Below, piece after piece: positions 1 to 9,052 of a stretch of 64,000 bases of DNA (the first letter of the stretch is position 1; each line of letters opens with the position of its first letter). The notes beneath the pieces were generated by a model, which was not told where the DNA came from, searched no databases, and was given only the letters and a program-made list of their open reading frames with translations. This DNA is from an uncultured Eubacteriales bacterium (GTDB lineage Bacteria; Bacillota; Clostridia; Oscillospirales; Acutalibacteraceae). The translations under genes were made by a program, and so were the position numbers. The stretch covers positions 1 through 64,000 of the forward strand of contig CAJTNL010000002.1 of assembly GCA_910577755.1 (NCBI GenBank), in the 5' to 3' direction.

Positions 1-146
1 ATATTAATGATATAAACAGTGATTTAATTGGTGTTTATTCTGTGATTAGAGATCATGTTGAACCTCTTATTGCTGCTTTAACTGAATATAAGAATGAAGC
101 TGAATTTTTTTATTCTGTTTATAAATACAAAATCACAATGGGTTGA
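1..146 (+). pseudogene. Dam-type adenine-N6 DNA methyltransferase fragment, cut by window edge and truncated at its 3' end
   Basis: Frame 3 from base 3 is open to a TGA at 144-146. It reads I-N-D-I-N-S-D-L-I-G-V-Y-S-V-I, then a helix ending E-A-E-F-F-Y-S-V. This matches the D12 class (Dam/DpnIIA family) segment after the N-terminal SAM motif, where family members carry L-N-D-I-N-x-x-L-I. Dam proteins are about 270 residues and continue well past this point to the D-P-P-Y catalytic motif. Here the frame stops inside a hairpin, so the 3' two-thirds is missing. The beginning lies outside the window. I read it as a decayed remnant; a sequence edge artefact cannot be excluded. Confidence 0.6.
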
Positions 147-167
147 CGCAACTGCGCCAACCCATTG
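136..167. terminator. Intergenic hairpin between dam fragment and RodA/FtsW gene
   Basis: CAATGGGTTG (136-145) pairs with CAACCCATTG (158-167), and CGCA pairs with TGCG inside, closing a 2-nt loop. The genes on either side converge, so it could stop transcription from both. U-tracts are weak on both strands. Confidence 0.55.
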
Positions 168-198
168 GTATTAAAAGAGAGCTTTTAAATCTCTTATG

Positions 199-1374
199 TT
201 AAATGCGCCGCATAAAAAAATGAGAAGAGCTCAGATGAATGCGGTCTTTTTCACTTTTATGCATATATACGTTTTGCACCAGACCGAAACCTAAATATAG
301 ACATGCTGCAGATGAACCGCCTGCACTGAAAAACGGAAGCGTAACGCCCATCACAGGTAGTAAGCTTAAACACATACCAAGGTTAATAATAGACTGAAAG
401 GTAATCATGGCAAAAAAACCAAAACACATGTAAGTTCCTAAATCATCACATGATTTTCTGGCGGTGTTCATCGTACGAAGTAATAATAAGATAATTAACA
501 CTAAAATTGCAATAGCGCCGATAAATCCTAATTGTTCGGCAGCCACAGTAAAAATAAAGTCGCTTTCCTGTACAGGTACGGCATTGCGCTGTACTCGAGG
601 TGCAGTAAATAATCCGCGACCCAACCATTCTCCGGAACCAATGGAAATTCTACCCTGAATTTGCTGCAATCCTGCGCCTAAAGGATCAGATTCGGGTTGA
701 AACATATTGATAATACGCGTTTTTTGATAATCTGCCAGTATATATTGCCATGCTAATGGTAAAATGACGATTAAGCTACCGAATAATGCTGCAAAATAGC
801 GTAATTGTACGCCTGCAACAAACATCATTACGAGAAACATGCAGATAAATACGGCAGCAGCGCCGTCATCTCCTTGAAGGTGAATAAGTATAACCGGAAT
901 CATACAATGTATGGATAGTAATAGAATATGCAATGGTGAAGTAATTTTATTCTTTTCCTTTACAATAGATAAATGCTTTGCAAAGGTGATCATAAACCCG
1001 ATTTTTATTAGTTCGGAGGTTTGAAAAGTCAATCCGCCGGGCAGCTTTATCCATGCTCTGGCATTAACGCCGGCATCTCCGGTTACAGCTTCTCCAAGGA
1101 ATAGTGTATATAACAGAAGAATTAGAGAGATCCCGCCGATAAAATACCATGTTTTGGCTAAAGAACGGTAATCTATAACAGTTAACACAATAGCACCCGC
1201 ATAGCCAATCAGGATTGAAATTAGCTGTACTGTAAAGTAACTGCGGCTTCCCTGGGGAGGAGGTATAGTTTTCAAAAGCAGTAAGCTATAGGCGGAAATT
1301 GTCAACATAATCAGCCATAGCAATAAATCTGCCCGTTTTAAATAATTCCATAATGCTTTTCTGATTTTAGACAA
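199..1374 (-). CDS. SEDS-family peptidoglycan glycosyltransferase (RodA/FtsW/SpoVE)
   Basis: Polytopic membrane protein of 391 residues, about ten predicted helices, of the SEDS family that polymerises lipid II with a partner class B PBP. Visible signatures are A-R-A-W-I-K-L-P-G-G, the extracytoplasmic G-R-G-L-F segment, E-S-D-F-I-F-T-V-A-A-E-Q-L-G-F-I-G and P-F-F-S-A-G-G-S-S. The overall pattern is closest to RodA. The usual Q-P-D-x-G motif appears as Q-G-D-D-G, a mild deviation. I chose the TTG at 1374 because AGGAGG (1381-1386) lies 6 nt upstream; an open frame extends further 5' but has no such site. It is transcribed divergently from fhs. Whether it serves elongation, division or spore cortex cannot be decided here. 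Confidence 0.88.
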   Translation of the reverse strand: MSKIRKALWNYLKRADLLLWLIMLTISAYSLLLLKTIPPPQGSRSYFTVQLISILIGYAGAIVLTVIDYRSLAKTWYFIGGISLILLLYTLFLGEAVTGDAGVNARAWIKLPGGLTFQTSELIKIGFMITFAKHLSIVKEKNKITSPLHILLLSIHCMIPVILIHLQGDDGAAAVFICMFLVMMFVAGVQLRYFAALFGSLIVILPLAWQYILADYQKTRIINMFQPESDPLGAGLQQIQGRISIGSGEWLGRGLFTAPRVQRNAVPVQESDFIFTVAAEQLGFIGAIAILVLIILLLLRTMNTARKSCDDLGTYMCFGFFAMITFQSIINLGMCLSLLPVMGVTLPFFSAGGSSAACLYLGFGLVQNVYMHKSEKDRIHLSSSHFFMRRI

Positions 1375-1493
1375 AATACACCTCCTAAACTGTTCGAGCG
1401 ATACTTTCTGATGGAAATCAATATGATTTGAATATTTTTGTTGTTTGTACTCCATTATTATATGATTTATATGACTAAAGTTCAAGTAGAGAC

Positions 1494-1522
1494 TTTTCAT
1501 AAAACTATGAATATGGTATAAT
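1494..1522 (+). promoter_or_regulatory. Sigma-A-type promoter for fhs
   Basis: TTTTCA, 17-bp spacer, TATAAT, with a TGG just before the -10 (extended -10 like). It lies about 35 bp upstream of the fhs start. Confidence 0.6.
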
Positions 1523-1557
1523 TTTTCCAGTATTATTTTGCATAAGGAGTTAAATAA

Positions 1558-3225
1558 ATGCTTACAGACATTGAAATTGCCCAACAGGCAAGCATACTTT
1601 CAATCCGAGAGGTTGCGTCGAATCTCGGATTGACTGAGAACGACTATGAGCCTTACGGTAAGTATAAAGCAAAATTAAAGGAAGAGTTATTTGAAAATTT
1701 TACAAATAAGCAAGAGGGTAAATTGATTTTGGTTACTGCAATCAATCCAACACCAGCAGGCGAGGGTAAAACAACTACAACAATCGGTTTAGGACAAGCA
1801 ATGCATAAAATAGGAAAAAATGCTGTAGTTGCTTTGCGTGAACCATCTTTAGGTCCTGTATTTGGGGTAAAGGGCGGCGCTGCCGGCGGCGGATATGCTC
1901 AGGTACTGCCCATGGAAGATATTAACCTGCACTTTACCGGAGATATGCACGCAATTACCGCCGCCAATAATTTATTGTGTGCTTTAGTAGATAACCATAT
2001 ACACCAAGGAAATCAATTAGGTATTGACGGACGGAGAATTAACGTAACACGCTGTCTTGATATGAATGATAGGGCATTAAGAAACATTGTTGTTGCGTTA
2101 GGCGGCAAGTCAAACGGATTTCCGCGTGAAGATGGTTTTTGTATTACAGTTGCCAGTGAAGTTATGGCTATCCTATGTCTGGCGGAAAACTTAGATGATT
2201 TAAAAAAGCGTTTAGGAAACATATTAGTGGCTTATACACATGAAGGACAACCAGTATTTGCACGTGATTTAAATGCAAATGGCGCAATGACCGTATTACT
2301 GAAAGACGCCATTAAACCTAATTTGGTACAAACTTTAGAGGGTACTCCTGTTGTAATGCACGGCGGTCCATTTGCCAATATTGCACATGGTTGTAATTCT
2401 GTTCGTGCTACCAAATTAGCTCTTAAACTGGGCGACTATTGCATTACAGAGGCAGGCTTTGGATCTGATTTGGGTGCGGAAAAGTTTTTTGATATTAAAT
2501 GCCGCTTTGCAGGTTTAAAACCTAGCGCAGTTGTTTTAGTTGCAACAGCTCGGGCGTTGAAATACAATGGAGGCGTTCCGAAAACGGAAACGTCTCAAGA
2601 GAATTTAGAGGCCTTAAAAAAAGGTATTGTCAATTTGGGTGCGCATATTCAAAACATGAGAAAATACGGTGTCCCGGTAGTGGTAGCAATTAACCGTTTC
2701 TACACCGATACTAACGCCGAATTACAATTGATTGAACAATACTGCCGTGAAAATGATGCTGAGTTTGCTCTTTCAGAGGTATTTGCAAAAGGCGGTGAAG
2801 GTGGTATCGAGCTGGCAAACATAGTATGTCGGGCAGCCGATCAATCTTCTAATTTTAAACCGCTTTACAATATTGATTTGTCAGTCAAAGAAAAATTAAA
2901 TACGATTGCAACTGAAATATATGGCGCTGATAAAGTTTTATTCACAAATAAAGCTGAAAGATCTTTACAGGAGATTATCGCTTTAGGTGGAGATAAGATG
3001 CCTGTTTGTATTGCAAAAACACAATATTCCTTGTCTGATGACGCAACCTTATTAGGCAGACCTAAAAATTTTACCATTACCATTCGTGATTTGCGTTTGT
3101 CAAATGGAGCGGGTTTTGTAGTGGCATACGCAGGTGATATTATGACTATGCCGGGGTTGCCTAAAACGCCAGCTGCGGATAAAATTGATGTAGAGAACAA
3201 TGGTGTAATTTTGGGATTATTTTAA
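1558..3225 (+). CDS. fhs: Formate-tetrahydrofolate ligase
   Basis: Cytoplasmic enzyme joining formate and tetrahydrofolate with ATP to give 10-formyl-THF, which feeds purine synthesis and, in acetogens, the methyl branch of the Wood-Ljungdahl pathway. The 555-residue length is standard. The P-loop [12 protein letters not shown] sits near residue 65. Other family blocks are present, including [11 protein letters not shown] and F-A-N-I-A-H-G. An AAGGAG site precedes the ATG. It stands alone with its own promoter. No folD or other one-carbon gene is adjacent, so an acetogenic role cannot be claimed. Confidence 0.97.
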   Translation: MLTDIEIAQQASILSIREVASNLGLTENDYEPYGKYKAKLKEELFENFTNKQEGKLILVTAINPTPAGEGKTTTTIGLGQAMHKIGKNAVVALREPSLGPVFGVKGGAAGGGYAQVLPMEDINLHFTGDMHAITAANNLLCALVDNHIHQGNQLGIDGRRINVTRCLDMNDRALRNIVVALGGKSNGFPREDGFCITVASEVMAILCLAENLDDLKKRLGNILVAYTHEGQPVFARDLNANGAMTVLLKDAIKPNLVQTLEGTPVVMHGGPFANIAHGCNSVRATKLALKLGDYCITEAGFGSDLGAEKFFDIKCRFAGLKPSAVVLVATARALKYNGGVPKTETSQENLEALKKGIVNLGAHIQNMRKYGVPVVVAINRFYTDTNAELQLIEQYCRENDAEFALSEVFAKGGEGGIELANIVCRAADQSSNFKPLYNIDLSVKEKLNTIATEIYGADKVLFTNKAERSLQEIIALGGDKMPVCIAKTQYSLSDDATLLGRPKNFTITIRDLRLSNGAGFVVAYAGDIMTMPGLPKTPAADKIDVENNGVILGLF

Positions 3226-3251
3226 ATAATGATTGAAAAGAGGGGATTCTC

Positions 3252-3677
3252 TTGTCACAATTCATCAGCACTTCTTTGCAGGAAACAGAACAATTTGGTT
3301 TGCGTTTCGCACAGAGCTTAAAAGGCGGAGAAGTCATTGCTATGTATGGTGGAATGGGTATGGGGAAAACAGCCTTTACAAGAGGTCTGGCCTGTGGTTT
3401 GGGTATTGCATCGGGTGTATCCAGCCCTACCTTTGCTTTGGTTCATGAATATCAGGGTAGGCTTAAGGTTTACCATTTTGATATGTTTCGTGTAAATGGT
3501 TGGGATGATTTATATTCAACTGGATTTTTTGACTATTTAGATACAGAGGCTGTTTTGGTCATAGAGTGGAGCGAAAATATAGAAGAGGCATTGCCAAAGG
3601 CTTGTATTAAAATTCATGTAGAAACAGGACAAAATGAGAATGAACGGATATTTACTATCGAAGGAGGTGTTTTATGA
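3252..3677 (+). CDS. tsaE: tRNA t6A biosynthesis ATPase TsaE
   Basis: P-loop ATPase (141 residues) that activates the TsaB-TsaD complex making the t6A37 modification on ANN-decoding tRNAs. The Walker A segment G-G-M-G-M-G-K-T-A-F-T-R is at about residues 33-44, followed by S-S-P-T-F-A-L-V-H-E-Y and a late I-E-W-S-E. It starts at a TTG behind AGAGGGG. The stop overlaps the tsaB start by 4 bp (ATGA), indicating translational coupling. tsaD and rimI, which often follow, are absent here. Confidence 0.95.
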   Translation: MSQFISTSLQETEQFGLRFAQSLKGGEVIAMYGGMGMGKTAFTRGLACGLGIASGVSSPTFALVHEYQGRLKVYHFDMFRVNGWDDLYSTGFFDYLDTEAVLVIEWSENIEEALPKACIKIHVETGQNENERIFTIEGGVL

Positions 3678-4387
3678 AGCTGTTAGCATTAGATTCCTCA
3701 GCGGTTACGGCATCTGTTGCAATTTTAGATAATGATAAATTAATCGGTGAGTTTTTTGTCAACACAAAACAAACTCATAGTCAAACTTTAATGCCTATGG
3801 TTCATGCGTTGTTGGCAAGCAGTAAAACAAATCTTAAAGAGATTGACATATTCGCTGTCTCGGCGGGTCCGGGTTCCTTTACAGGCGTGCGGATTGGTGT
3901 GTCTTGTATAAAGGGCATGGCATTTGCGCAGGAAAAGCCATGTATGGGTATTTCAACCTTGGAATCTATGGCATTTCCGTTGTCATCATTAAATGGTATT
4001 ATATGTGGGGTAATGGATGCAAGATGCCAACAGGTTTATAGCGGTTTGTTTCGTGTTCAAAATGGTCAAGTAGAGCGTATAGGTCATGATTGTGCAGTTG
4101 CTTTAATAGATTTAGCAAATCTATTAAAGCAATACGTAGAAGAAACAATATATTTAGTAGGTGATGGAGCTCAACTATGTAAGCAATCGGAGGCGTTTTC
4201 ATTACTTCCGGTTCAGCTTGTGCCAGAGCATTTACGCTATCAGAGGGCAGTTGGCGTGGCGCAATGTGCAGCGGCACAATTAAAGCAAGGTGTTCCTACC
4301 GTTACAGCTGAGCGGTTAGCGCCTAACTATTTGCGTTTACCACAAGCAGAGCGTGAATTGAAAAAAAAGTTGGAGGGAATTAGATGA
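3674..4387 (+). CDS. tsaB: tRNA t6A biosynthesis protein TsaB
   Basis: ASKHA-fold pseudo-enzyme (237 residues) that dimerises with TsaD in the threonylcarbamoyl-transferase complex. The N-terminal D-S-S-A-V-T-A-S-V-A-I-L strand and the A-G-P-G-S-F-T-G-V-R-I-G signature near residue 65 are diagnostic. An AGGAGG-like site lies inside the end of tsaE, and the gene overlaps both neighbours by 4 bp. Confidence 0.95.
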   Translation: MKLLALDSSAVTASVAILDNDKLIGEFFVNTKQTHSQTLMPMVHALLASSKTNLKEIDIFAVSAGPGSFTGVRIGVSCIKGMAFAQEKPCMGISTLESMAFPLSSLNGIICGVMDARCQQVYSGLFRVQNGQVERIGHDCAVALIDLANLLKQYVEETIYLVGDGAQLCKQSEAFSLLPVQLVPEHLRYQRAVGVAQCAAAQLKQGVPTVTAERLAPNYLRLPQAERELKKKLEGIR

Positions 4388-4833
4388 TTGCGTTGGGAGC
4401 AGACCACGGCGGATTTTTATTGAAAGAAGCCATTAAAAAATATTTAGATCAAAAAGGGATTTCTTATTACGACTTTGGTACCAATAGTTCGGAGTCTGTT
4501 GATTATGCACCGTTTGGTGAAAAAGTAGCTTATGCTGTAGCGAATGGAGAAGCAGAAAAAGGGATTCTTTGTTGTGGTACGGGTATTGGTATCTCTATTG
4601 CTGCGAATAAAATCAAAGGGATTCGTGCAGCAGTTGTAACGAATGCATTTTGTGCAAAGGCAACCCGTGAGCATAACGATGCGAATATTCTTTGTATGGG
4701 CGGTAGGGTTATTACAGAACAGGAGGCTGTGGAGTTTACCGATATCTTTTTGAATACAGCTTTTGAGGGAGGTCGTCACCAAAGGCGCATTGACCAAATT
4801 GCTACCATAGAACAAAGTTCATTATCCGATTAA
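4384..4833 (+). CDS. rpiB: Ribose-5-phosphate isomerase B
   Basis: RpiB/LacAB-fold sugar-phosphate isomerase (149 residues) interconverting ribose-5-P and ribulose-5-P. The start G-A-D-H-G-G-F-L-L-K, the motif C-C-G-T-G-I-G-I-S-I-A-A-N-K with the active-site Cys, and the C-terminal G-G-R-x-Q-R-R-I are all present. It is the last gene of the overlapping tsaE-tsaB-rpiB unit. LacA/LacB are homologous, but no galactose or tagatose genes are nearby, so RpiB is preferred. Confidence 0.94.
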   Translation: MIALGADHGGFLLKEAIKKYLDQKGISYYDFGTNSSESVDYAPFGEKVAYAVANGEAEKGILCCGTGIGISIAANKIKGIRAAVVTNAFCAKATREHNDANILCMGGRVITEQEAVEFTDIFLNTAFEGGRHQRRIDQIATIEQSSLSD

Positions 4834-5005
4834 GTGCAGACTGAAGCGCTCATCTATTTCAACAGGATACGTATATATCAGTTTCGTATCATTTGCGTGA
4901 GACTTTTTGTATGATAGATTTTTAGGTCGGAGATTGTAGGTGCTAGTTGTAATGGGAGCAATTTTTAATATTGAACCTATATGTTTTACAGATTTTATGA
5001 AAAAT

Positions 5006-5056
5006 AAAATGGCAATTCTTTGATATTAAAATATCTAGAACGCCATTTTATTTTTT
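5006..5056. terminator. Bidirectional terminator between rpiB and the mutarotase-like gene
   Basis: AAAATGGC (from 5006) pairs with GCCATTTT (5042-5049), with an inner GATAT/ATATC pairing. T-runs flank the stem on both strands. The rest of 4834-5132 holds no gene that I recognise. Confidence 0.75.
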
Positions 5057-5132
5057 GTAGTGTGTTTTATTTTTAATTGTTATTATAATTTTGTTTTGCA
5101 GCAAGTCTGTTTACTCTATTTTTATATTGATA

Positions 5133-6062
5133 CTATGCGAGGCTCTCCAAAAAACTCTGGTACTCTTCATCATTTTTTGGTTTTTTAGGTGTTTGTGTAT
5201 GGTGTAATGAGAAGTTTTCTACATGTTTAATGGTCTCATCAGGAGAGATACGGTACATAGGACTTTGGACAGTTAGCTCCAGAAAATCTTTACAACAATA
5301 AATTTGACTGGAAGCGCCATTATCAGGATACACAGCTTGCGGGTCATGTACATAATGCTTAGATAGCACTGTATCGCCTGTTACATAGGATATTTGTCCC
5401 TGCGTATTGTTATAGCCAATTTTAAACGGATAATTGATAGATGGGTTTTGCTGAATTGTCATAAAGCTATCGTTCATAGATAAACGCGAATCATGCAGTC
5501 TTGTAAATGGCCAGCACACATAAACACGATTGGCTATAAAAATATCATTGCCCGCATTTTGGGGCAAAATAACGTAACCTTTTTGGTTCACCATAGTTGT
5601 TGTGCATAGTGCAGCGTGCTTTATTTCGCTTGAACGATTGGCAACTGTGTGTACAATCATAAAATCTGTACCAGTTTCCTTTAGCATAATTTTACATGAC
5701 AACTGCATATTAGAATTTATTTGGGTTAAGGACTGAAATGTAATGCCGTCGTCATCTACACTGTATATTACGGCATCATTATCGGGGTATCGTGCTTGTT
5801 CTAAATGAGAGGGACTTAAATAAAAGCGATGTCCACCGTATAAATAATGGTACGCTGTTTGTCCGTATATTTGTGAAATCTCTTTGTTTAAAAATTTATA
5901 TTTCAGCGCTGTATCATTATATAATATATTATCTTCCCCAACAAAACCCAGATAAACAATACGCGGCCCTTTTTCTACTGTTACGATTAGCTCAATTGTA
6001 TCATTGCTTATTGAGATACAAGAGCCATACGGTTGATATATTGTTTCTTTTGTATGAATCAT
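5133..6062 (-). CDS. Galactose-mutarotase-like beta-sandwich protein, function unknown
   Basis: Cytoplasmic protein of 309 residues with no signal peptide. The alternating beta pattern, the early R-I-V-Y-L-G-F segment and the G-G-H-R-F-Y motif with conserved His/Arg near residue 75 resemble the aldose-epimerase/glucodextranase superfamily that acts on, or binds, a sugar ring. The ATG follows AAAGGTGA. It is transcribed in the same direction as, and just downstream of, tmcAL, but no functional link is evident. Substrate and catalysis are unknown. Confidence 0.6.
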   Translation of the reverse strand: MIHTKETIYQPYGSCISISNDTIELIVTVEKGPRIVYLGFVGEDNILYNDTALKYKFLNKEISQIYGQTAYHYLYGGHRFYLSPSHLEQARYPDNDAVIYSVDDDGITFQSLTQINSNMQLSCKIMLKETGTDFMIVHTVANRSSEIKHAALCTTTMVNQKGYVILPQNAGNDIFIANRVYVCWPFTRLHDSRLSMNDSFMTIQQNPSINYPFKIGYNNTQGQISYVTGDTVLSKHYVHDPQAVYPDNGASSQIYCCKDFLELTVQSPMYRISPDETIKHVENFSLHHTQTPKKPKNDEEYQSFLESLA

Positions 6063-6084
6063 CGTAAATCACCTTTCGTTGCAA

Positions 6085-7290
6085 TTAAATTTTTACAATA
6101 CCATGAGTCAGCTCTTTGCCACAAGGTTGAGGTAGTGGGGTTGATAAATAATATAAATCGGTTGCAGTACATTCTAAATCGAATAATATCCGTGTAGATA
6201 GCGGTAGATTTTGTATTTGCCTATATTGTGTAACGATTGGCAAAGAAGCGGTTTGTTTCATGATTTTTAGTATTTGTTTGCCTTGCTGATTAAAACCCAG
6301 CACATGTAAATATGGGGGCTGTATAGCAGTATGAGTTGCCTGTACACCTAGCAGGGCAGATAAGACAATACGCCGAATACGAGCATGGGAATAACGTTTT
6401 GTTTTAACCTGCCGATAGAAAGATTCCAGATCGGAGGCTATTTTACTCCCTTGATACAGTCTATGCTCCAACCCTTCGGAAACGTCAGGTAATTTTGAAA
6501 ATTCGTTGATAGTCATGGTACGCATCTTTGCAAGTATGGCGGTTTCAAGAGTATGCAGAGATGCCGGAGCAGTTTTTGCACAAAGCGCTTCGTGTAAATA
6601 GGAGCAAGTTTTTTTGGGGATATAGGCGTTAAACGGTTGATTGATAAAAATCATATGTCGGATTTGTGATGCTGATGCAATTAACCCTTGGGGCGGCTGC
6701 GCATCATTATGAGCGGCACCTACCCGCTTGATTGTAAATGGTACAATAGACGAATTTGCATCCTTTAAAGCTTTACAGTATGCAATGGCCAGTATATTGT
6801 TGGGTTGTTCTAATAAGGCGGCCGTTTCTTGATTGGTTAAATTGGCGGCGGCTTGTTGTCTGGCTGTGGCAAAGGAAACGCCTTTTTTGAGTTGTTCTTG
6901 TAAGGAGACAGAAAAATCAGGAGTCAGCAATAAATTTGCTAAATTTTTTAGTTTTGTAATATCGCCGCATTCACTGCCAAAACTTAGCTGGCTGATGCAG
7001 CCGGTTGCATTAGCCAGTGTTATACCGCCTTTTGCAAAAATTTCAGCTCCAGCAATAGCCCATGGTAAGGGTAATTCAATCACAAGGTCTACTCCTGCGC
7101 TGAGGGCTGCCTTGGTTCTGACCCATTTATCAAAACATGCAGGTTCACCGCGCTGAACAAAATTTCCACTCATGATTGCGATAATATGAGTGGCTCCTGC
7201 TTGTCTGGTTTGATTAACTAATGTTTGATGTCCAAGATGGTATGGATTAAATTCAGAAATGATACCGCAAATTTTATAATTTTCTAACAT
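6085..7290 (-). CDS. tmcAL: tRNA(Met) cytidine acetate ligase
   Basis: YlbM/TmcAL family enzyme (401 residues). It uses acetate and ATP to form N4-acetylcytidine at the wobble base of elongator tRNA-Met. The nucleotidyltransferase motif F-N-P-Y-H-L-G-H-Q is near the N terminus, followed by M-S-G-N-F-V-Q-R-G-E-P-A, which is diagnostic. Length is normal. It lies back to back with ackA across about 100 bp, a layout that places two acetate-ATP enzymes together. Confidence 0.93.
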   Translation of the reverse strand: MLENYKICGIISEFNPYHLGHQTLVNQTRQAGATHIIAIMSGNFVQRGEPACFDKWVRTKAALSAGVDLVIELPLPWAIAGAEIFAKGGITLANATGCISQLSFGSECGDITKLKNLANLLLTPDFSVSLQEQLKKGVSFATARQQAAANLTNQETAALLEQPNNILAIAYCKALKDANSSIVPFTIKRVGAAHNDAQPPQGLIASASQIRHMIFINQPFNAYIPKKTCSYLHEALCAKTAPASLHTLETAILAKMRTMTINEFSKLPDVSEGLEHRLYQGSKIASDLESFYRQVKTKRYSHARIRRIVLSALLGVQATHTAIQPPYLHVLGFNQQGKQILKIMKQTASLPIVTQYRQIQNLPLSTRILFDLECTATDLYYLSTPLPQPCGKELTHGIVKI

Positions 7291-7391
7291 ATTTTGTCAA
7301 AAGTCCTTGCTATTTTTTATTATTTATAATATAGTGTATATGATTAAAAAAACAGTTTCAATAGTATAGTAACATAATAGGAGGATAAACA

Positions 7392-8603
7392 ATGAATATT
7401 TTGGTAATTAACGCAGGCAGTTCTTCTCTAAAATATCAATTGATTGATATGACAGACGAATCAGTAGTGGCAAAAGGTATTTGTGAACGTATAGGAATGG
7501 ATGACGGTATTTTTTCTCACAAAACCGCTGATGGTAGAGAGAAGAGTTTAACTGTTGATATGAAAGACCATACAAATGCGTTTGAACTAGTGAAAGATGC
7601 TTTGATTGATTCTCAGGTAGGTGTGATCAAATCTCTAGACGAGGTTGTTGCAGTTGGCCACCGTGTTGTGCAGGGCGGGTCTCAGTTTAGTAAATCTGTG
7701 TTAATCACAGAAGATGTGGTGAATGCAATAGAATCTTTAAATATGTTAGCACCGTTGCATAATCCTGCGCATATACAAGGTATTCGTGCATGTCAGAATG
7801 TTTTTGGTACCAAGGTACCTCAGGTTGCTGTTTTTGATACAGCTTTTCATTCCACGATGCCGCCAAAATCTTATATTTTTACGATTCCTTATGAGTATTA
7901 TGAAAAATATCAAATACGCCGTTACGGATTTCATGGTACTTCCCATAAATTTGTGAGTCATCGCTGTGCAGAGCTTATGGGCAAGTCTATGGATCAATTA
8001 AAAATTATTACTTGCCATTTGGGTAATGGTTCTTCTATTACTGCTATACAAGATGGTCATGTATTAGATACCACAATGGGTTTGACTCCTTTAGATGGTT
8101 TTATGATGGGTACACGCAGCGGTGCGCTGGATCCTTCTGTTGTAACATTTATTATGCAGCAAGAAAATTTAACCACTCAAGAAATGGATGATATTTTAAA
8201 TAAAAAGTCTGGTTTGCTCGGTGTTTCAGGAGTTTCAAGCGATGCACGCGATATTGAACAGGCGGTAGCTCAGGGTAATAAAAGAGCCATTCTTGCACAG
8301 GAAATGCTCGTTTATCAAATTGTAAAATATATTGGCGCTTTTGCGGCAGCTATGAATGGTGTTGACGCAATCGTATTTACAGCAGGTCTTGGAGAGAATT
8401 CTGCTGCAGTGCGTCAGCAAGTTTGTGAATCATTACAATATCTGGGTGTTGTGTCGGATAACAATTTAAACGAACAAATGATTCGAGGAAAAGAAGGTAA
8501 AATCACGTCTGCTGATTCGACTGTTACCGTATATGTTATACCTACCAATGAAGAACTGGTTATTGCAAGAGACACCAAAAGTATTTTGAAAGAAATTAAT
8601 TAG
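7392..8603 (+). CDS. ackA: Acetate kinase
   Basis: Cytoplasmic kinase interconverting acetyl-phosphate + ADP and acetate + ATP, the substrate-level phosphorylation step of acetate fermentation. It has 403 residues. N-terminal V-I-N-A-G-S-S-S-L-K and mid-protein Y-G-F-H-G-T-S-H-K are the family signatures, followed by F-T-A-G-L-G-E-N. The start has a clear AGGAGG. No pta gene adjoins it in this window. It ends at a strong terminator, so it is monocistronic. Confidence 0.97.
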   Translation: MNILVINAGSSSLKYQLIDMTDESVVAKGICERIGMDDGIFSHKTADGREKSLTVDMKDHTNAFELVKDALIDSQVGVIKSLDEVVAVGHRVVQGGSQFSKSVLITEDVVNAIESLNMLAPLHNPAHIQGIRACQNVFGTKVPQVAVFDTAFHSTMPPKSYIFTIPYEYYEKYQIRRYGFHGTSHKFVSHRCAELMGKSMDQLKIITCHLGNGSSITAIQDGHVLDTTMGLTPLDGFMMGTRSGALDPSVVTFIMQQENLTTQEMDDILNKKSGLLGVSGVSSDARDIEQAVAQGNKRAILAQEMLVYQIVKYIGAFAAAMNGVDAIVFTAGLGENSAAVRQQVCESLQYLGVVSDNNLNEQMIRGKEGKITSADSTVTVYVIPTNEELVIARDTKSILKEIN

Positions 8604-8617
8604 TATAAATTATATAT

Positions 8618-8656
8618 AAAAGCTCCTTACACCGCAACTTGGTGTAAGGAGCTTTT
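8618..8656. terminator. Strong bidirectional terminator after ackA
   Basis: AAAAGCTCCTTACACC, 7-nt loop, GGTGTAAGGAGCTTTT: a perfect 16-bp stem with A/T runs on both sides. It separates ackA from the convergent DUF378 gene. Confidence 0.9.
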
Positions 8657-8657
8657 A

Positions 8658-8924
8658 TTAACGATGGTGTGGAATACCTACATCACGGTGGTGGATGTCG
8701 TCATTGCGATGTTTGGGTTTGTCAAGTGGAGAGTGTTCTCTGAATAGGAAAGAGATACACCAAATTGCAGCAATTGCTACAAGGCAGAAGACAATGCGGC
8801 TTACAATTGCACCTTGTCCTCCAAATAAGAATCCAACAATATCAAATTGAAAAATACCAATAGAGCCCCAGTTGATACCGCCAATGATCAGCAAAATTAA
8901 CATAATACAGTCTATGATAAACAT
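8658..8924 (-). CDS. DUF378 family small membrane protein
   Basis: 88 residues with two predicted transmembrane helices. The first contains the family block I-G-G-I-N-W-G-S-I-G-I-F-Q-F-D, the second is V-S-R-I-V-F-C-L-V-A-I-A-A-I-W-C. A cytoplasmic or external His-rich tail (H-H-R-D-V-G-I-P-H-H-R) follows. The family (YuzA in Bacillus) is of unknown function. The His-rich tail could bind metal, which is conjecture. Confidence 0.8.
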   Translation of the reverse strand: MFIIDCIMLILLIIGGINWGSIGIFQFDIVGFLFGGQGAIVSRIVFCLVAIAAIWCISFLFREHSPLDKPKHRNDDIHHRDVGIPHHR

Positions 8925-9052
8925 TTGCTCACACCTTTCTGTAAACTTGGATGGCAGAAATGAAATCTTATTTAGCGTGTGCGTTTTTTATAAAAATATG
9001 CGTTTGTTTTATTTTGTCATATTTTTTAATATTTTGGTTATTATAATAATTA

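Noticed and set aside
3233..3448. Alternative 71-codon frame starting before tsaE
   Set aside because: It overlaps the highly conserved tsaE P-loop in another frame and has no support.
4444..4815. A 123-codon open frame antisense to rpiB, and similar antisense frames over tsaB, trpB, murE and the P-type ATPase
   Set aside because: They mirror strongly conserved genes on the other strand and have no ribosome sites or family features.
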